A stretch of DNA of 64,000 nucleotides from Devosia geojensis (GCF_000969415.1 NZ_JZEX01000173.1:33427-97426); one strand, 5' to 3'; positions 15,892-25,105 are shown, numbered from the stretch's first letter. Made by a program: numbers and translations. Notes: generated from the letters alone by a model not told the origin.

Positions 15892-17934
15892 CTAGCGATC
15901 GGTCGTCGGCAAATTTAGCTTCTCGAAAAGGACCCGGTTTCGCTTCTGTGCGTCGCTGAGCAATTTTGTGTATGAAATAACCTCGTAATAGGCGTTGAGG
16001 GTCTCGTTGAAACCGTAATAGCCGAGATTGTCCGGAGTGCGTCGCGCGCCCATGTTCTGGATTCGAATTTCCACGGGTGGAGTGAGGTCGCAAATCACAT
16101 AGCAATAAGCCGGTATGTTCTGGTTCGCCGGCCGGATATAGCGGCCCTGGCGGTCTTTCTTCTTGCTCTCCCGAATTTCGCGGACCATGCGGTACACCTG
16201 CGTTACCGGGTCCTCATCTTGGTAGGCAGTGCGGTCCGGCTTCTTAAACTCAATGACGACCATCGACTGAAGTGGCTCGGCATCCTCACTGAACGCCAAG
16301 GGATGATTGAAAATCAATAGATCGGGTCGGCTCAAGGAATCGGTTTCGAGTGGCTGCACTTGGTCGAGCCGCACGTCGGATGACAGGAACGAATGAAAGG
16401 TCAGCCGCTCGTCAATGATCCAAAGGTTTTGCTGCTCGAACGGCACGTCATCCGAGGTCGCGCGCATGGGGAACACCAGGCTATGGACCGTCTTCTCAAG
16501 CCCGTAGTCTCCCGTGTCAGGGTCTTGCGTCAGGTATTTTTCGAGCAGCTCCAGAATCACGCGCCGATGGACGATGTATTGCGCAAGTGACGTTTTCCCG
16601 ATCTCGTTCTCGTCTTCGACGAACTTTTGAAGCCGTGCGTAGTATTCCTGCGTGTTGTCGGCAGCCGCCGGCTCCGAAAGGATGCGCGCGCCTTCCTGCT
16701 TGAGGCGTACCTGTCGCTGATAGAGCTGGCGGTGCAGCGCCATTTCCATCTCAGTCTTGCTGGCTTGGGGCGGAATGTCATCGATGAACTCCCCTTTATA
16801 CTTCATCAGCACGCGATATTGCGGCCCGTCCTCGGCAATATAGGAAGTGAGGGCGGCCTCCTTCTGCGTGTTGATCGCATCCAAAAAAGATTTCAGGTCC
16901 TCGGTCACGGCAGCGAGCGCACCATCGCGAATAGCTTTCAGGCTAATTTCGTCGGCGAAAAGCTCGGACGGCGCGTCTTCTGCGCTGCTGCCGGCGTCGC
17001 GATCGCTGGCGGCGGCCTCTCTGGGAATCGAGAAATCTGTGCGCTCGCTGTTCACTTTGTCATCGAGAAACTGGCCCTGGACGAACGCGAGATAATAGAA
17101 GCTCGTATTGCCGGGATCGTTGAGCTTATTCTTGAGGTTGGAGAGGAACTTGGCGAGCCGCTCCGTGATGACCTCGCGAAAATGCGCGGCGTAAACCAGC
17201 TCATGATGATCGGCGAGTGCGCCGCGCAGCCGGAATCCGCTGAGCGTGAAGCTGTGCCCGCCAACGGAAAAGCTGCGCTTCGTGGCGAACGTCTGAAAAT
17301 TATCCCGAAAGAACTCACGAAGGTCGATCGTGTCGGCCGAATCGGAAAGCGTGAGAGCGGGGCCGTCCGGGTCAAGGAACAGGGGCAGGAAATGCCCGAT
17401 TAGGCGCTGCGCGATGATATCGAGCTGGCGCGGGCATTCGTCCACATAAGGGGTGCGGTAGCCGACCAATCGCACGCTGGTCTCGGGCTTCTGGCGATCG
17501 GAGGGAAGCGCCTTCCGCGGCAGGTCCTCGTCGCTCGCGACAAAGGAAAACTTTCGGCATAACAGCCCGTCCGTGTCGGGCACTCGGAAATGGCTCTCCA
17601 CTTCAACGCGCGAGAACGCCTTCAACCACAGGAACCGGCCAAGACCTTTCCCGCCGCGTGTGGCCTTGTAGGGAGAATCGACGGTCTCGAAGCTGTCGAA
17701 ATTCGCGTCGGTGAAGCCGATGCCGCTGTCGATCACGGTGAACGCCTCGATCGGCCCCGGCTTACCCTCGTCCAGACTGCCCTGCCGCTCGGCGATGATC
17801 CGAATGACGTGGCCTTGGCCGCCCGCCTCCTCGATCGCCTGGAAAGAATTCATCACGGCTTCAAAGAGCGGAAGGAGAGTCTTCGTTTTCGGAAGATTGG
17901 TGTTCCGGATGCGGCCGGCAATGCTGGCTTTCAT
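15892..17934 (-). CDS. GHKL (Hsp90/MutL/MORC-like) ATPase of a restriction-like operon
   Basis: Predicted ATPase of the gyrase-Hsp90-histidine kinase-MutL fold. The 680-residue protein has the N-box LFEAVMNSFQAIEEA (E25, N29), the nucleotide motif DSGIGF at 69-74, and the second glycine box GGKGLGRF at 94-101, followed by LWLKAF. The C-terminal half (about 350-680) is long, partly coiled, and not matched to a known nuclease. I start at ATG 17934 because upstream residues in the same frame look like an antisense shadow of the neighbour. It is the last large gene of a leftward operon with methylase, helicase and GIY-YIG genes. MutL/MORC-type ATPases are known partners in such operons; the mode of action here is unknown. 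Confidence 0.8.
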   Translation of the reverse strand: MKASIAGRIRNTNLPKTKTLLPLFEAVMNSFQAIEEAGGQGHVIRIIAERQGSLDEGKPGPIEAFTVIDSGIGFTDANFDSFETVDSPYKATRGGKGLGRFLWLKAFSRVEVESHFRVPDTDGLLCRKFSFVASDEDLPRKALPSDRQKPETSVRLVGYRTPYVDECPRQLDIIAQRLIGHFLPLFLDPDGPALTLSDSADTIDLREFFRDNFQTFATKRSFSVGGHSFTLSGFRLRGALADHHELVYAAHFREVITERLAKFLSNLKNKLNDPGNTSFYYLAFVQGQFLDDKVNSERTDFSIPREAAASDRDAGSSAEDAPSELFADEISLKAIRDGALAAVTEDLKSFLDAINTQKEAALTSYIAEDGPQYRVLMKYKGEFIDDIPPQASKTEMEMALHRQLYQRQVRLKQEGARILSEPAAADNTQEYYARLQKFVEDENEIGKTSLAQYIVHRRVILELLEKYLTQDPDTGDYGLEKTVHSLVFPMRATSDDVPFEQQNLWIIDERLTFHSFLSSDVRLDQVQPLETDSLSRPDLLIFNHPLAFSEDAEPLQSMVVIEFKKPDRTAYQDEDPVTQVYRMVREIRESKKKDRQGRYIRPANQNIPAYCYVICDLTPPVEIRIQNMGARRTPDNLGYYGFNETLNAYYEVISYTKLLSDAQKRNRVLFEKLNLPTTDR

Positions 17935-17968
17935 GATGCCGGCGTCCTCGTGCGGTGGCTGTCCCCGT

Positions 17969-19174
17969 TCATCTGAAGTCCTCGCTGACTGCCCGGGTGA
18001 GCGAGGCCGTCTTCGGGTCGTAGGTGTAGCCGGTGATCGTTCCGTCCCTGATCTTCTCGATAGCCTCATCGACCACAAAAAGCGGAACGAGGAACCATTC
18101 GCGCGGAATGACCGGCTGACCGAAGCGATCCTTGATCTCAATATCGAGGCGGGCAGCACCGAAGATCCGATGGATTAGGTTTTCAAGCCGAGCGCGGTTG
18201 ATGTTGAACAACTCGTAGGTTGCGACAACCTCGACATCTGCCATGAGAAAGGTCGGGTCGAGCTTGGCATTGGCGAGCCGGCGCGCGACATCGCCGCCGG
18301 TAACGCCAATCTTGTGCAGTACGTCGCGGTGGGCGGCGACGGCCGGATGATCCGATTTGCTCCGCAGTACATAGACGATGCCGCTGGCCTCCTCGCCTTC
18401 CTCATTCTGATCGGCGAAGAGCGGTCCGGCCGAGGGCTCGACAATCCGACGGCCACCCGGGTCCTGTTGCAGCGCCTTTTGAAGCGAGCGCATGAGTAAA
18501 TTGCTCTCGGTCCCGTTGTCGAAGATCACGCGAAGCCGGGCGTCGATGTTACCGTGCTCGTTGGGGGTAGGCTGTTCCATCGTCGCGACATAGGCTTTCT
18601 GGCCGCCGAGGATATAGAACCGGCCCGGAGCGATCTCGGATTTGCGCTCGAAGCGCCGGGTCTGCCGCAGGCCGGCGTTGAGTTCCTTCTGCACCTGCTC
18701 GAACAACGGCTTGAATTTGTTGAAATCCCCGCATTGCTGGCGGTTGGCGATTTCCTCCGCCGCGCGCTTCTCCGCAGCCGACCGGACGTGCCGCAGGTCC
18801 GTTATGTCGGTCGGCTCGCTGTCCACCCCAAGCTGCGCCAGAAGCTCGTCATCGTCGAGTTCATCGCCAATGCCGGTCGGAGCAGACTCTGCACCGGCCA
18901 GAATCCCGTGGTGATCGAGGGGAGCGAGCAAGTTGCGGCAATCGGCTTGCTCGCGCAGACGATCGAGGCGCACGGCGTAAAGGCGTTCGAAGATATCGCG
19001 GTCCTCACCGTGCTGCGGGGCGCGGCTGCGCTGCTCGACGAAACGCTGAATCTCCTCGAATCCCGCGATTACACGCTCTTCCCGCGGGGTCCGGCTCGAC
19101 TCCTTCTTCGTCTCGACCTCGACGCCAAGCTCTTCGAGTAGCGCGTCATCCTCATCGGTGAAGCCCTTAGCCAC
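17969..19174 (-). CDS. GIY-YIG (T5orf172-like) nuclease-family protein
   Basis: The 401-residue protein ends in a GIY-YIG-type domain: GIVYVL at 265-270, HKIGVT at 287-292, an Arg-rich turn VARRL, and a late Glu in RARLENLIH (E331), the layout of the T5orf172 group. The N-terminal 180 residues are charged and helical, and contain a duplicated acidic motif, DDALLEELGVEVE (about 9-21) and DDELLAQLGVDSE (about 108-120). The start is GTG at 19174, which overlaps the helicase stop by 8 bases, so the two are translationally coupled. It is the only recognisable nuclease domain in the operon, so it probably supplies DNA cleavage. Confidence 0.8.
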   Translation of the reverse strand: MAKGFTDEDDALLEELGVEVETKKESSRTPREERVIAGFEEIQRFVEQRSRAPQHGEDRDIFERLYAVRLDRLREQADCRNLLAPLDHHGILAGAESAPTGIGDELDDDELLAQLGVDSEPTDITDLRHVRSAAEKRAAEEIANRQQCGDFNKFKPLFEQVQKELNAGLRQTRRFERKSEIAPGRFYILGGQKAYVATMEQPTPNEHGNIDARLRVIFDNGTESNLLMRSLQKALQQDPGGRRIVEPSAGPLFADQNEEGEEASGIVYVLRSKSDHPAVAAHRDVLHKIGVTGGDVARRLANAKLDPTFLMADVEVVATYELFNINRARLENLIHRIFGAARLDIEIKDRFGQPVIPREWFLVPLFVVDEAIEKIRDGTITGYTYDPKTASLTRAVSEDFR

Positions 19175-21230
19175 GCGCCGCCTCAGCCTTCATGCGTTGA
19201 AGGAACGCCACGCCTTCGGCCATGCGCTTCTCCCAGGCGTCGGGCGAGGTGATCGAGGGCAACCGGCCGCGCTCCTGCTTGAATTTCAAGGCCCGCTTGG
19301 CAAGCTCGCGCGCTTCCTCGATGGTGAGATTGACGCGCTTGGCCCCAATCACGGCGGCAACCTGCTTTAGGCTCTCCTCGCTCATGGTTTTGGCGAGGAT
19401 TGAATAGGCTTCGCCGAAGGGGTTGATGCGGTCAATCAGGTCGATGTCCAACTCGCGCACATCCATTGCGAACTTACGGACCCCCTCAATGAAGGCGGTG
19501 TTCGGGCTCTTCTCGCCGTCGCCCTCGGGTCCGCCCAGGGCGACCTCCTTGGCCTTTTGCGTGAGATTCAGGGCGGCGACGGCGTGCTGACGCACGGCCT
19601 CTTGATCTTCCTCGTCCAGTTCGGGAAACTTGTCCTTGATGATCTTGCCCATGCGGAGCTGCGTCAGCTCCTCCGGCACCAACTCGGAATCGAAAAGCCC
19701 GCGTTCGATTGTCGTCTTGTCCTGCACAAAGGCGGCGATGACCTCGTTCAAATCTTGCTGGCAAATGCGCTGCGCTTCCTCGCTCTTCGGCGCGACAAGA
19801 CCTTTGATCTCGATCTGGAACTGCCCCGTCTCCTCGTTGAAGCCGACATTGGTCTTGTTCGGATCATAGCCGCCTTCGCCATAGTCGAAGCCGGGCGTCG
19901 GTCCGCTCTGCGGGTTCTTGGGCTTGAATTCGAAGCGCGGCGCAAGCACTTGCTCCATGAGCAGGCTTGCCGCGATGGCCTTGAGCGTGTCGTTGACCGC
20001 CTCGGTGACGGCTTCCTCGGAGGCGTCCGGCTCGGCAATCAGGTTGGTGAAGCGGGCGCGGGTCTTGCCCGGCGCGTCGCGGGTGGCGCGGCCGATAATC
20101 TGCACGATCTCGGTGAGGCTCGACCGATAGCCGACCGTCAGCGCGTGCTCGCACCAAATCCAGTCGAAGCCTTCCTTTGCCATGCCGAGCGCGATGATGA
20201 TGTCCACGTGGTCGCGGTTGTTCTTCTGTGTCGGGTCCTTCAGTGCGGCGGACACCCGGTCGCGCTTGGCGGGATCGTCGTCCACCAGGTCGGCGATGCG
20301 CAGCACGCGGCCTTCCGGCGTTTTGGCCAATTGGAAACCCGTCACGGGGTCTGCCCCCTGCCATTCGCCTAACTCCTCGATGATATGCTCGACCTCCCTG
20401 ATCTTATCCTTCGTGCTCTCGCGCGAATTGACGGAGGGGATGTGAACGATCGTTTTTTCGGCGGGGTCGAGCACCTTCAGGATGTCGTCGGCATAGGAGC
20501 CCGAATAGAAGAAATACCCGATGTCGAGCTGCTTCAAATATTCGTAGCCATTGAGCTGCTCATAATAGGTGTAGGTGACGGTATCGAACTTCGACTCGTC
20601 CTGCGGGGCGAGCACGGCTTCGGCATCGCCCCGGAAATAAGAACCCGTCATCGCCACGATATGCACGCGGGCGCGGGCGATGAATTGGCCGAGATGCAGG
20701 CCGAGCTTGTTGTCGGGGTTGGCGGAAACGTGGTGGAACTCGTCAACCGCGATCAGCCGGTCGTCGAAAGCTTCTGGCCCGAACTTGTCCACGGCGAAGC
20801 GGAAGGTGGCATGGGTGCAGACCAGCACCTTGTCGTCGCTTTGCAGGAAAGCCTCGACCGAGTTGACCTTGCCGCCGTTGTCCGAGCCGGGCGCATTGCA
20901 GAGGTTCCACTTTGGCGCGACAGTCCAGTCGGCCCAGAAGCCGAACCGCGTCAGCGGCTCATCGTTGAAGCTCGCGCCGATGGATTTTTCCGGCACGACG
21001 ATGATCGCCTGCCGGAGCCCCTGATTGTGGAGCTTGTCGAGGGCGATGAACATGAGCGCGCGGCTCTTGCCCGAGGCGGGCGGCGACTTGATGAGAAGGT
21101 ACTGCTCGCCCCGCTTCTCATAGGCACGTTCCTGCATCGGCCGCATGCCGAGGGCGTTGGCCTTGGTCGAGTTGCCGTTGCGGGCGTAGGAGACCGAGAC
21201 AGAGGGGACTACTCTCTTTTCGTCGGTCAT
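19167..21230 (-). CDS. Superfamily 2 DEAD/DEAH-type helicase of a restriction-like operon
   Basis: The 687-residue protein has Walker A SPPASGKS at 49-56, motif II DEFH at 163-166, motif III-like MTGSY at 194-198, and motif VI QIIGRATR at 377-384, so it is a complete SF2 ATPase with a long C-terminal extension. Such enzymes act as DNA translocases in type I and III restriction systems. The start ATG overlaps the methylase stop (ATGA). In gene order it resembles B. subtilis YeeB, lying between a methylase and a T5orf172 gene. Confidence 0.88.
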   Translation of the reverse strand: MTDEKRVVPSVSVSYARNGNSTKANALGMRPMQERAYEKRGEQYLLIKSPPASGKSRALMFIALDKLHNQGLRQAIIVVPEKSIGASFNDEPLTRFGFWADWTVAPKWNLCNAPGSDNGGKVNSVEAFLQSDDKVLVCTHATFRFAVDKFGPEAFDDRLIAVDEFHHVSANPDNKLGLHLGQFIARARVHIVAMTGSYFRGDAEAVLAPQDESKFDTVTYTYYEQLNGYEYLKQLDIGYFFYSGSYADDILKVLDPAEKTIVHIPSVNSRESTKDKIREVEHIIEELGEWQGADPVTGFQLAKTPEGRVLRIADLVDDDPAKRDRVSAALKDPTQKNNRDHVDIIIALGMAKEGFDWIWCEHALTVGYRSSLTEIVQIIGRATRDAPGKTRARFTNLIAEPDASEEAVTEAVNDTLKAIAASLLMEQVLAPRFEFKPKNPQSGPTPGFDYGEGGYDPNKTNVGFNEETGQFQIEIKGLVAPKSEEAQRICQQDLNEVIAAFVQDKTTIERGLFDSELVPEELTQLRMGKIIKDKFPELDEEDQEAVRQHAVAALNLTQKAKEVALGGPEGDGEKSPNTAFIEGVRKFAMDVRELDIDLIDRINPFGEAYSILAKTMSEESLKQVAAVIGAKRVNLTIEEARELAKRALKFKQERGRLPSITSPDAWEKRMAEGVAFLQRMKAEAARG

Positions 21231-23989
21231 GCGTGCGCCTCCGCCTTGCGTCTCTTCGCCGTGCCCGATGACGCGGCCATTTTGGTGTAAAGCTCAAACA
21301 GCTTTTCCAGCCGTTCGGTGTCATTGCGGAACCGGCGGCCGATATAGATGCGCTCAAGCACCTCGTCGTTGCGCTCATGCGCTTCGCGCAGGTTCGCCGG
21401 CATCTTCTCGGGATCGTAAAGGTCGGCGATCGTCGCTGGGAAATGCGTTTCGCGCGCAAGAAGGATGTCCTCTGCGCAGCGAGTTAGATCGGCTTTGTTC
21501 TTCTCTGTGAGAGTGGGCACCGGAAACGTGTTCCAGCCGAGTGTCTTGGAGAAACGAAAGTCCGTTTTCATCCGCCCGCAGACTGCAGCAACCCATGCCA
21601 GGTGAAGCTTCGACACAAGGATGCTGAACTCAAAGAGATTTCCCCCATAAATGACGTACGCTGCATTTGAGACAACAAGGTTATCATCACAAATATCGGC
21701 GGGAAGGTACTCCCTATTCTCGGAGCTGGTGGCGGATATTATTATGGCGCAAGAATTCTTATGAGATCGTTGTGCAAATTTATGCGGAGTTCGTGCGTAT
21801 CCTTGCGTTGTTTTCGCGGTGGATGCCAATCTGAAGGCGCGTACATCATCGATTTTCTTACGGATCGGCGGCACCGCTAATGCGCTTTCGAGTTTATTAT
21901 CTTCGATCCAGAGACACCAACGAACCACTCCGCCCGTGAGCTCACTGGTCCCAGCAAGTCGTTTTACTAGATTGCGAGCTTGGGGGTATGCACTAAGAAG
22001 CTCGGTTTTTTCGCTATTGCTCATGATGAGGTGACCACCGTCCCGCGGCATACTTCCTGCAACAACCTCGGAAATGTCGGCCGAGATCGGAACATTTGAC
22101 GATGTAACGAACTGGGGAGAGCCAGGGACTAGATAGGGCGATATCGAACTGCAGGCTTGAAATGTATCCTTCTCGAATACCCCAAGAACGGAGCTTGATG
22201 GTTGACCTAGGCCGACAATAACGCACGTTACCATTGCATTATTACTTGCATTATTGCGCCAAGCGAACGGCCGATGGGCAAACGTTATGTGACAGCCCTG
22301 CTCAAAGATACGGCTCCAAACATGCTGCACCTGCTCACCCTCGCAAACAGAGCTCGTCGAGACAAATGCCAGCGCACCTTGAATTGCCCTCAAGAATCTT
22401 GAGCCTTTTATGTACCAGCCGCAGACGTAATCGCAGTCTTTATAGTCATCGCCACCGCCAAATATGGCGGATAGATCCGACTTTTGTTCAGGTGTCTGTT
22501 TTCGTGCGCCCTTGAAAGGCGGATTTCCGCAGACGTACGTCTCGCCACCCTCGTTCGCGAAGTCGATCTGCGCCTGGTCGAGCGGCGTGTGAAACAGATC
22601 GTCGGCAATATGTTTGACGCCCGTTCCCGTAGGTGGGCAAATGCTCAACCAGTCGAGTCGTAAGGCGTTGCCACAGGTGATCCAGTTCTCGGCATCAAGC
22701 GGCAGGAAATCCTGCAAGGCTTCCTTCTGACCGCGATAGAGCACATCGCACTGATATTCGGCGATGATGAGGGCGAGGCGCGCAATTTCAGCCGGGAAGT
22801 CACGCAGTTCGATCCCCCGGAAGTTTGTCAAGGGAAGCTCGCTCCGCTTTTCCGGTTCGCCCCGCCGCTTGTTGATCTCTGCCTCGATTGCTCGCATCTC
22901 CTTGTAGGCGATCACGAGGAAGTTGCCGGAGCCGCAGGCTGGATCGAAGACTCTGATCCGCGACATGCGCTTGCGCAGGTTCAGCAACACGCGGGGATTA
23001 TCGCCAGCTTCATCGAGGCGAGTGCGTAGATCATCCAGGAACAGCGGGTTGAGCACCTTCAGAATGTTCGGAACGCTGGTGTAGTGCATCCCGAGCTCAC
23101 CGCGCTCTTCGTCCTCCGCCACAGCCTGGATCATCGACCCGAAGATGTCAGGGTTGATCTTTGTCCAGTCGAGATTGCCGATGTGGAGAAGATAGGAACG
23201 CGCGATCCGGCTGAAACGCGGCACGTCCATGCTGCCGGAGAAGAGCCCCCCGTTTACATAGGGGAACTGGTCGGCCCAGCGGGGAATCCCAGCCGCCGTG
23301 CGCGCGTCGCCTTTCATGTTCATTGCGCGGAACAGCGTACCGATCACCTCTTGGGTGTTGGACGAATCCTTGGCGCTCATCTGCTCAATGGTGGTGGTGA
23401 AACGCCGTGTGCCGCCGAAGATGTCGGTGTCCTCGGCAAAGAAGCAGAAGATCAGCCGCGCCATGAAGTGGTTCATGTCGGGGCGGCGCTCGGCCGTACC
23501 CCATTCGGGATTGTCCTTGAGAAGCTCGACATAGAGCCGGTTCAGGCGGCTGGTGGCGCGGATGTCAAACGAGCTGTCGCGGAGCTGCTTGACGGTGGTG
23601 ATGCCGGCAAGGGGCAGGAAAAAGCCAAAGTGGTCGGGGAAGTCGGCATATGCGCAGGCGACAGTCTCCTCGCTCGCCAGGTTCTCGGCCTCGAACGTGT
23701 CACCATCGGTTGCCAGGATGAATTTCGCTTTGGCCCTGCTCGTCGCAGGGCTGGTCTTTAGCGCGGCAAGCGTATTCGTGACCTCGCCGCGAGCGGCGAC
23801 GGCGATATGGATTTTGTCGCGCTGAAGGACGCCGTTGAGGTCAGAGTTGTTCGTGTGTCCTGTGCGAAGGCGCTTGAGCGTCGTTTCCTTGTTCCCAAAG
23901 GCCTGCAGGAAGGCGAACGGAAACTCCTGTCCGTCGAACGGCTGCTCGGCAAGCGCCGATATGGCCTCTTCAATCTCGACGGCGTTCAT
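21227..23989 (-). CDS. Class I SAM-dependent DNA adenine methyltransferase (YeeA/MmeI-like)
   Basis: Modifies adenine in DNA, presumably to protect self DNA. The 920-residue protein has SAM-binding motif I DPACGSGNF at 349-357 and catalytic NPPF at 489-492, preceded by an alpha-helical methylase lead (ELGMHYTSVPNILKVLNPLF). A C-terminal target-recognition region spans about 600-880. The N-terminal part, unlike MmeI-type fusion enzymes, shows no clear D-x(n)-E-x-K site. The start at 23989 lies inside the 3' end of the HigA-like gene (20-base overlap). DNA around 21600-22300 is poorer in GC than the flanks, coinciding with the recognition region, a sign of domain exchange. Confidence 0.88.
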   Translation of the reverse strand: MNAVEIEEAISALAEQPFDGQEFPFAFLQAFGNKETTLKRLRTGHTNNSDLNGVLQRDKIHIAVAARGEVTNTLAALKTSPATSRAKAKFILATDGDTFEAENLASEETVACAYADFPDHFGFFLPLAGITTVKQLRDSSFDIRATSRLNRLYVELLKDNPEWGTAERRPDMNHFMARLIFCFFAEDTDIFGGTRRFTTTIEQMSAKDSSNTQEVIGTLFRAMNMKGDARTAAGIPRWADQFPYVNGGLFSGSMDVPRFSRIARSYLLHIGNLDWTKINPDIFGSMIQAVAEDEERGELGMHYTSVPNILKVLNPLFLDDLRTRLDEAGDNPRVLLNLRKRMSRIRVFDPACGSGNFLVIAYKEMRAIEAEINKRRGEPEKRSELPLTNFRGIELRDFPAEIARLALIIAEYQCDVLYRGQKEALQDFLPLDAENWITCGNALRLDWLSICPPTGTGVKHIADDLFHTPLDQAQIDFANEGGETYVCGNPPFKGARKQTPEQKSDLSAIFGGGDDYKDCDYVCGWYIKGSRFLRAIQGALAFVSTSSVCEGEQVQHVWSRIFEQGCHITFAHRPFAWRNNASNNAMVTCVIVGLGQPSSSVLGVFEKDTFQACSSISPYLVPGSPQFVTSSNVPISADISEVVAGSMPRDGGHLIMSNSEKTELLSAYPQARNLVKRLAGTSELTGGVVRWCLWIEDNKLESALAVPPIRKKIDDVRAFRLASTAKTTQGYARTPHKFAQRSHKNSCAIIISATSSENREYLPADICDDNLVVSNAAYVIYGGNLFEFSILVSKLHLAWVAAVCGRMKTDFRFSKTLGWNTFPVPTLTEKNKADLTRCAEDILLARETHFPATIADLYDPEKMPANLREAHERNDEVLERIYIGRRFRNDTERLEKLFELYTKMAASSGTAKRRKAEAHA

Positions 23990-24278
23990 CAATCCCCCCG
24001 GTCTCCGTGGTCGATGCACGGAACGGCTCGACCTTAATCTTGTTGGCCCGGCGCATGACCTCGGCCAGCTCGTAGTCGAGCTGCCGGATCAGCCATTCGC
24101 GGGCTGCTGTGCCGAACGCCTTTTCCAGCCGGACGGCCATTTCAGGCGAGATGCCCGACCGGGCATTCAGCAGATTGCTAAGGGTTTGCCGATCGACACC
24201 AAGGATTCGGGCGGCGTCGGTGACGCTTAATCCGTTCTTTTCAATGCAATTTTGCCGGACGGCCGTTCCTGGGTGCAT
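23970..24278 (-). CDS. HigA-like XRE helix-turn-helix protein heading the restriction-like operon
   Basis: About 102 residues beginning MHPGTAVRQNCIEKNGLSVTDAARILGVD and continuing with the HigA/VapI-type helix-turn-helix (RQTLSNLLNARSGISPEMAVRLEKAFGT-AREWL). Family members are antitoxins and repressors. A GTG at 24332 would extend it by 18 residues; ATG 24278 is chosen because HigA proteins start near the HPG motif. No intact higB toxin lies upstream, so it probably acts as the regulator of the methylase-helicase operon, which it overlaps. Confidence 0.8.
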   Translation of the reverse strand: MHPGTAVRQNCIEKNGLSVTDAARILGVDRQTLSNLLNARSGISPEMAVRLEKAFGTAAREWLIRQLDYELAEVMRRANKIKVEPFRASTTETGGIDERRRD

Positions 24279-24484
24279 CGCCTGTCGAATCGTGTTCCCG
24301 TTCCTATTCAGGACTATAGTGATAATCGACACTCGACAAGCGTGCAGCTAAGTGCTTCCCGCCCCCGCCGTGGACAAGGGAGACCGGACGGTATCTCCGG
24401 CCTTCCGCGCGGTCCCAAACGCGGATTCCGGCTGGCTCAACGACAGGGCGCAGGGCATGACGACAACGATGGTGTGGCTGTTCG

Positions 24485-25105
24485 TTATTCCTTGCTGTTC
24501 TCCCTGATGCCCGACAGGTCAATGCGGATCCCGGCCTTGTTCGGGTCTTCCTCCGAAACCGGCTGGGCCGATTGTGCATTGCCGCCGGCGGCAACCTGGG
24601 CGTCCTGCTCCGCGTTTTCGCCTTTCCGTCCAGCCGCCGGACGTGTGGCGAGATCGGTCCCGCCAGGATCGGTTTCATAGAACACCTGTTTCCCCTCGAA
24701 CCAGCCAGTCTTGTACGCGAGTATGGCGTCCTCAAGGGCCTCCTGGGCGGGCGCACCGTACCACTTGGTGACAATGCGATAGACTTTAGCAAAAAGTGCA
24801 GTGCCCATGCCGATGTTCTTACAAGGATCGAGGACGTACGGGCTGAGCTCAGAGAGGTCCTGAATGCCGAGGCCCGCCGGGTACTGTGTCACTCCTACCC
24901 TGACTATCGACTGACCCAAATTCTGCTGGATGAGCTGCATCGCCTCGTCCTCAGTCGTCGGTTTCGGTACAAGGACGATGTGCTGCCCTGCCCGGACGGT
25001 AACGGTCAGATGGTCGGCGGCGCCGGCCTCCTCGATGAACTTTTGGACGATCTCGACCTTGAGGCTCGGATCGGCGCATTGCTGAATCAGTTCGGCATCG
25101 ATCAT
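24485..25105 (-). CDS. traH: TraH, conjugal transfer protein
   Basis: Last gene of the traAFBH operon of Ti-type plasmids; its biochemical role is not established. The 206-residue protein has MIDAELIQQCADPSLKVEIVQKFIEEAGA at the start and YRIVTKWYGAPAQEALEDAILAYK later, recognisable TraH features. The C-terminal 45 residues are low-complexity and acidic. It starts 11 bases after the traB stop. The next gene on the same strand is the HigA-like gene, 206 bases on. Confidence 0.85.
   Translation of the reverse strand: MIDAELIQQCADPSLKVEIVQKFIEEAGAADHLTVTVRAGQHIVLVPKPTTEDEAMQLIQQNLGQSIVRVGVTQYPAGLGIQDLSELSPYVLDPCKNIGMGTALFAKVYRIVTKWYGAPAQEALEDAILAYKTGWFEGKQVFYETDPGGTDLATRPAAGRKGENAEQDAQVAAGGNAQSAQPVSEEDPNKAGIRIDLSGIRENSKE

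Noticed and set aside
15892..24278. DISARM, BREX, Dnd or classical type I restriction system
   Set aside because: No DUF1998 DrmB, PLD nuclease, PglZ, BrxC, DndBCDE, HsdS or HsdR-type nuclease domain is present in the operon.
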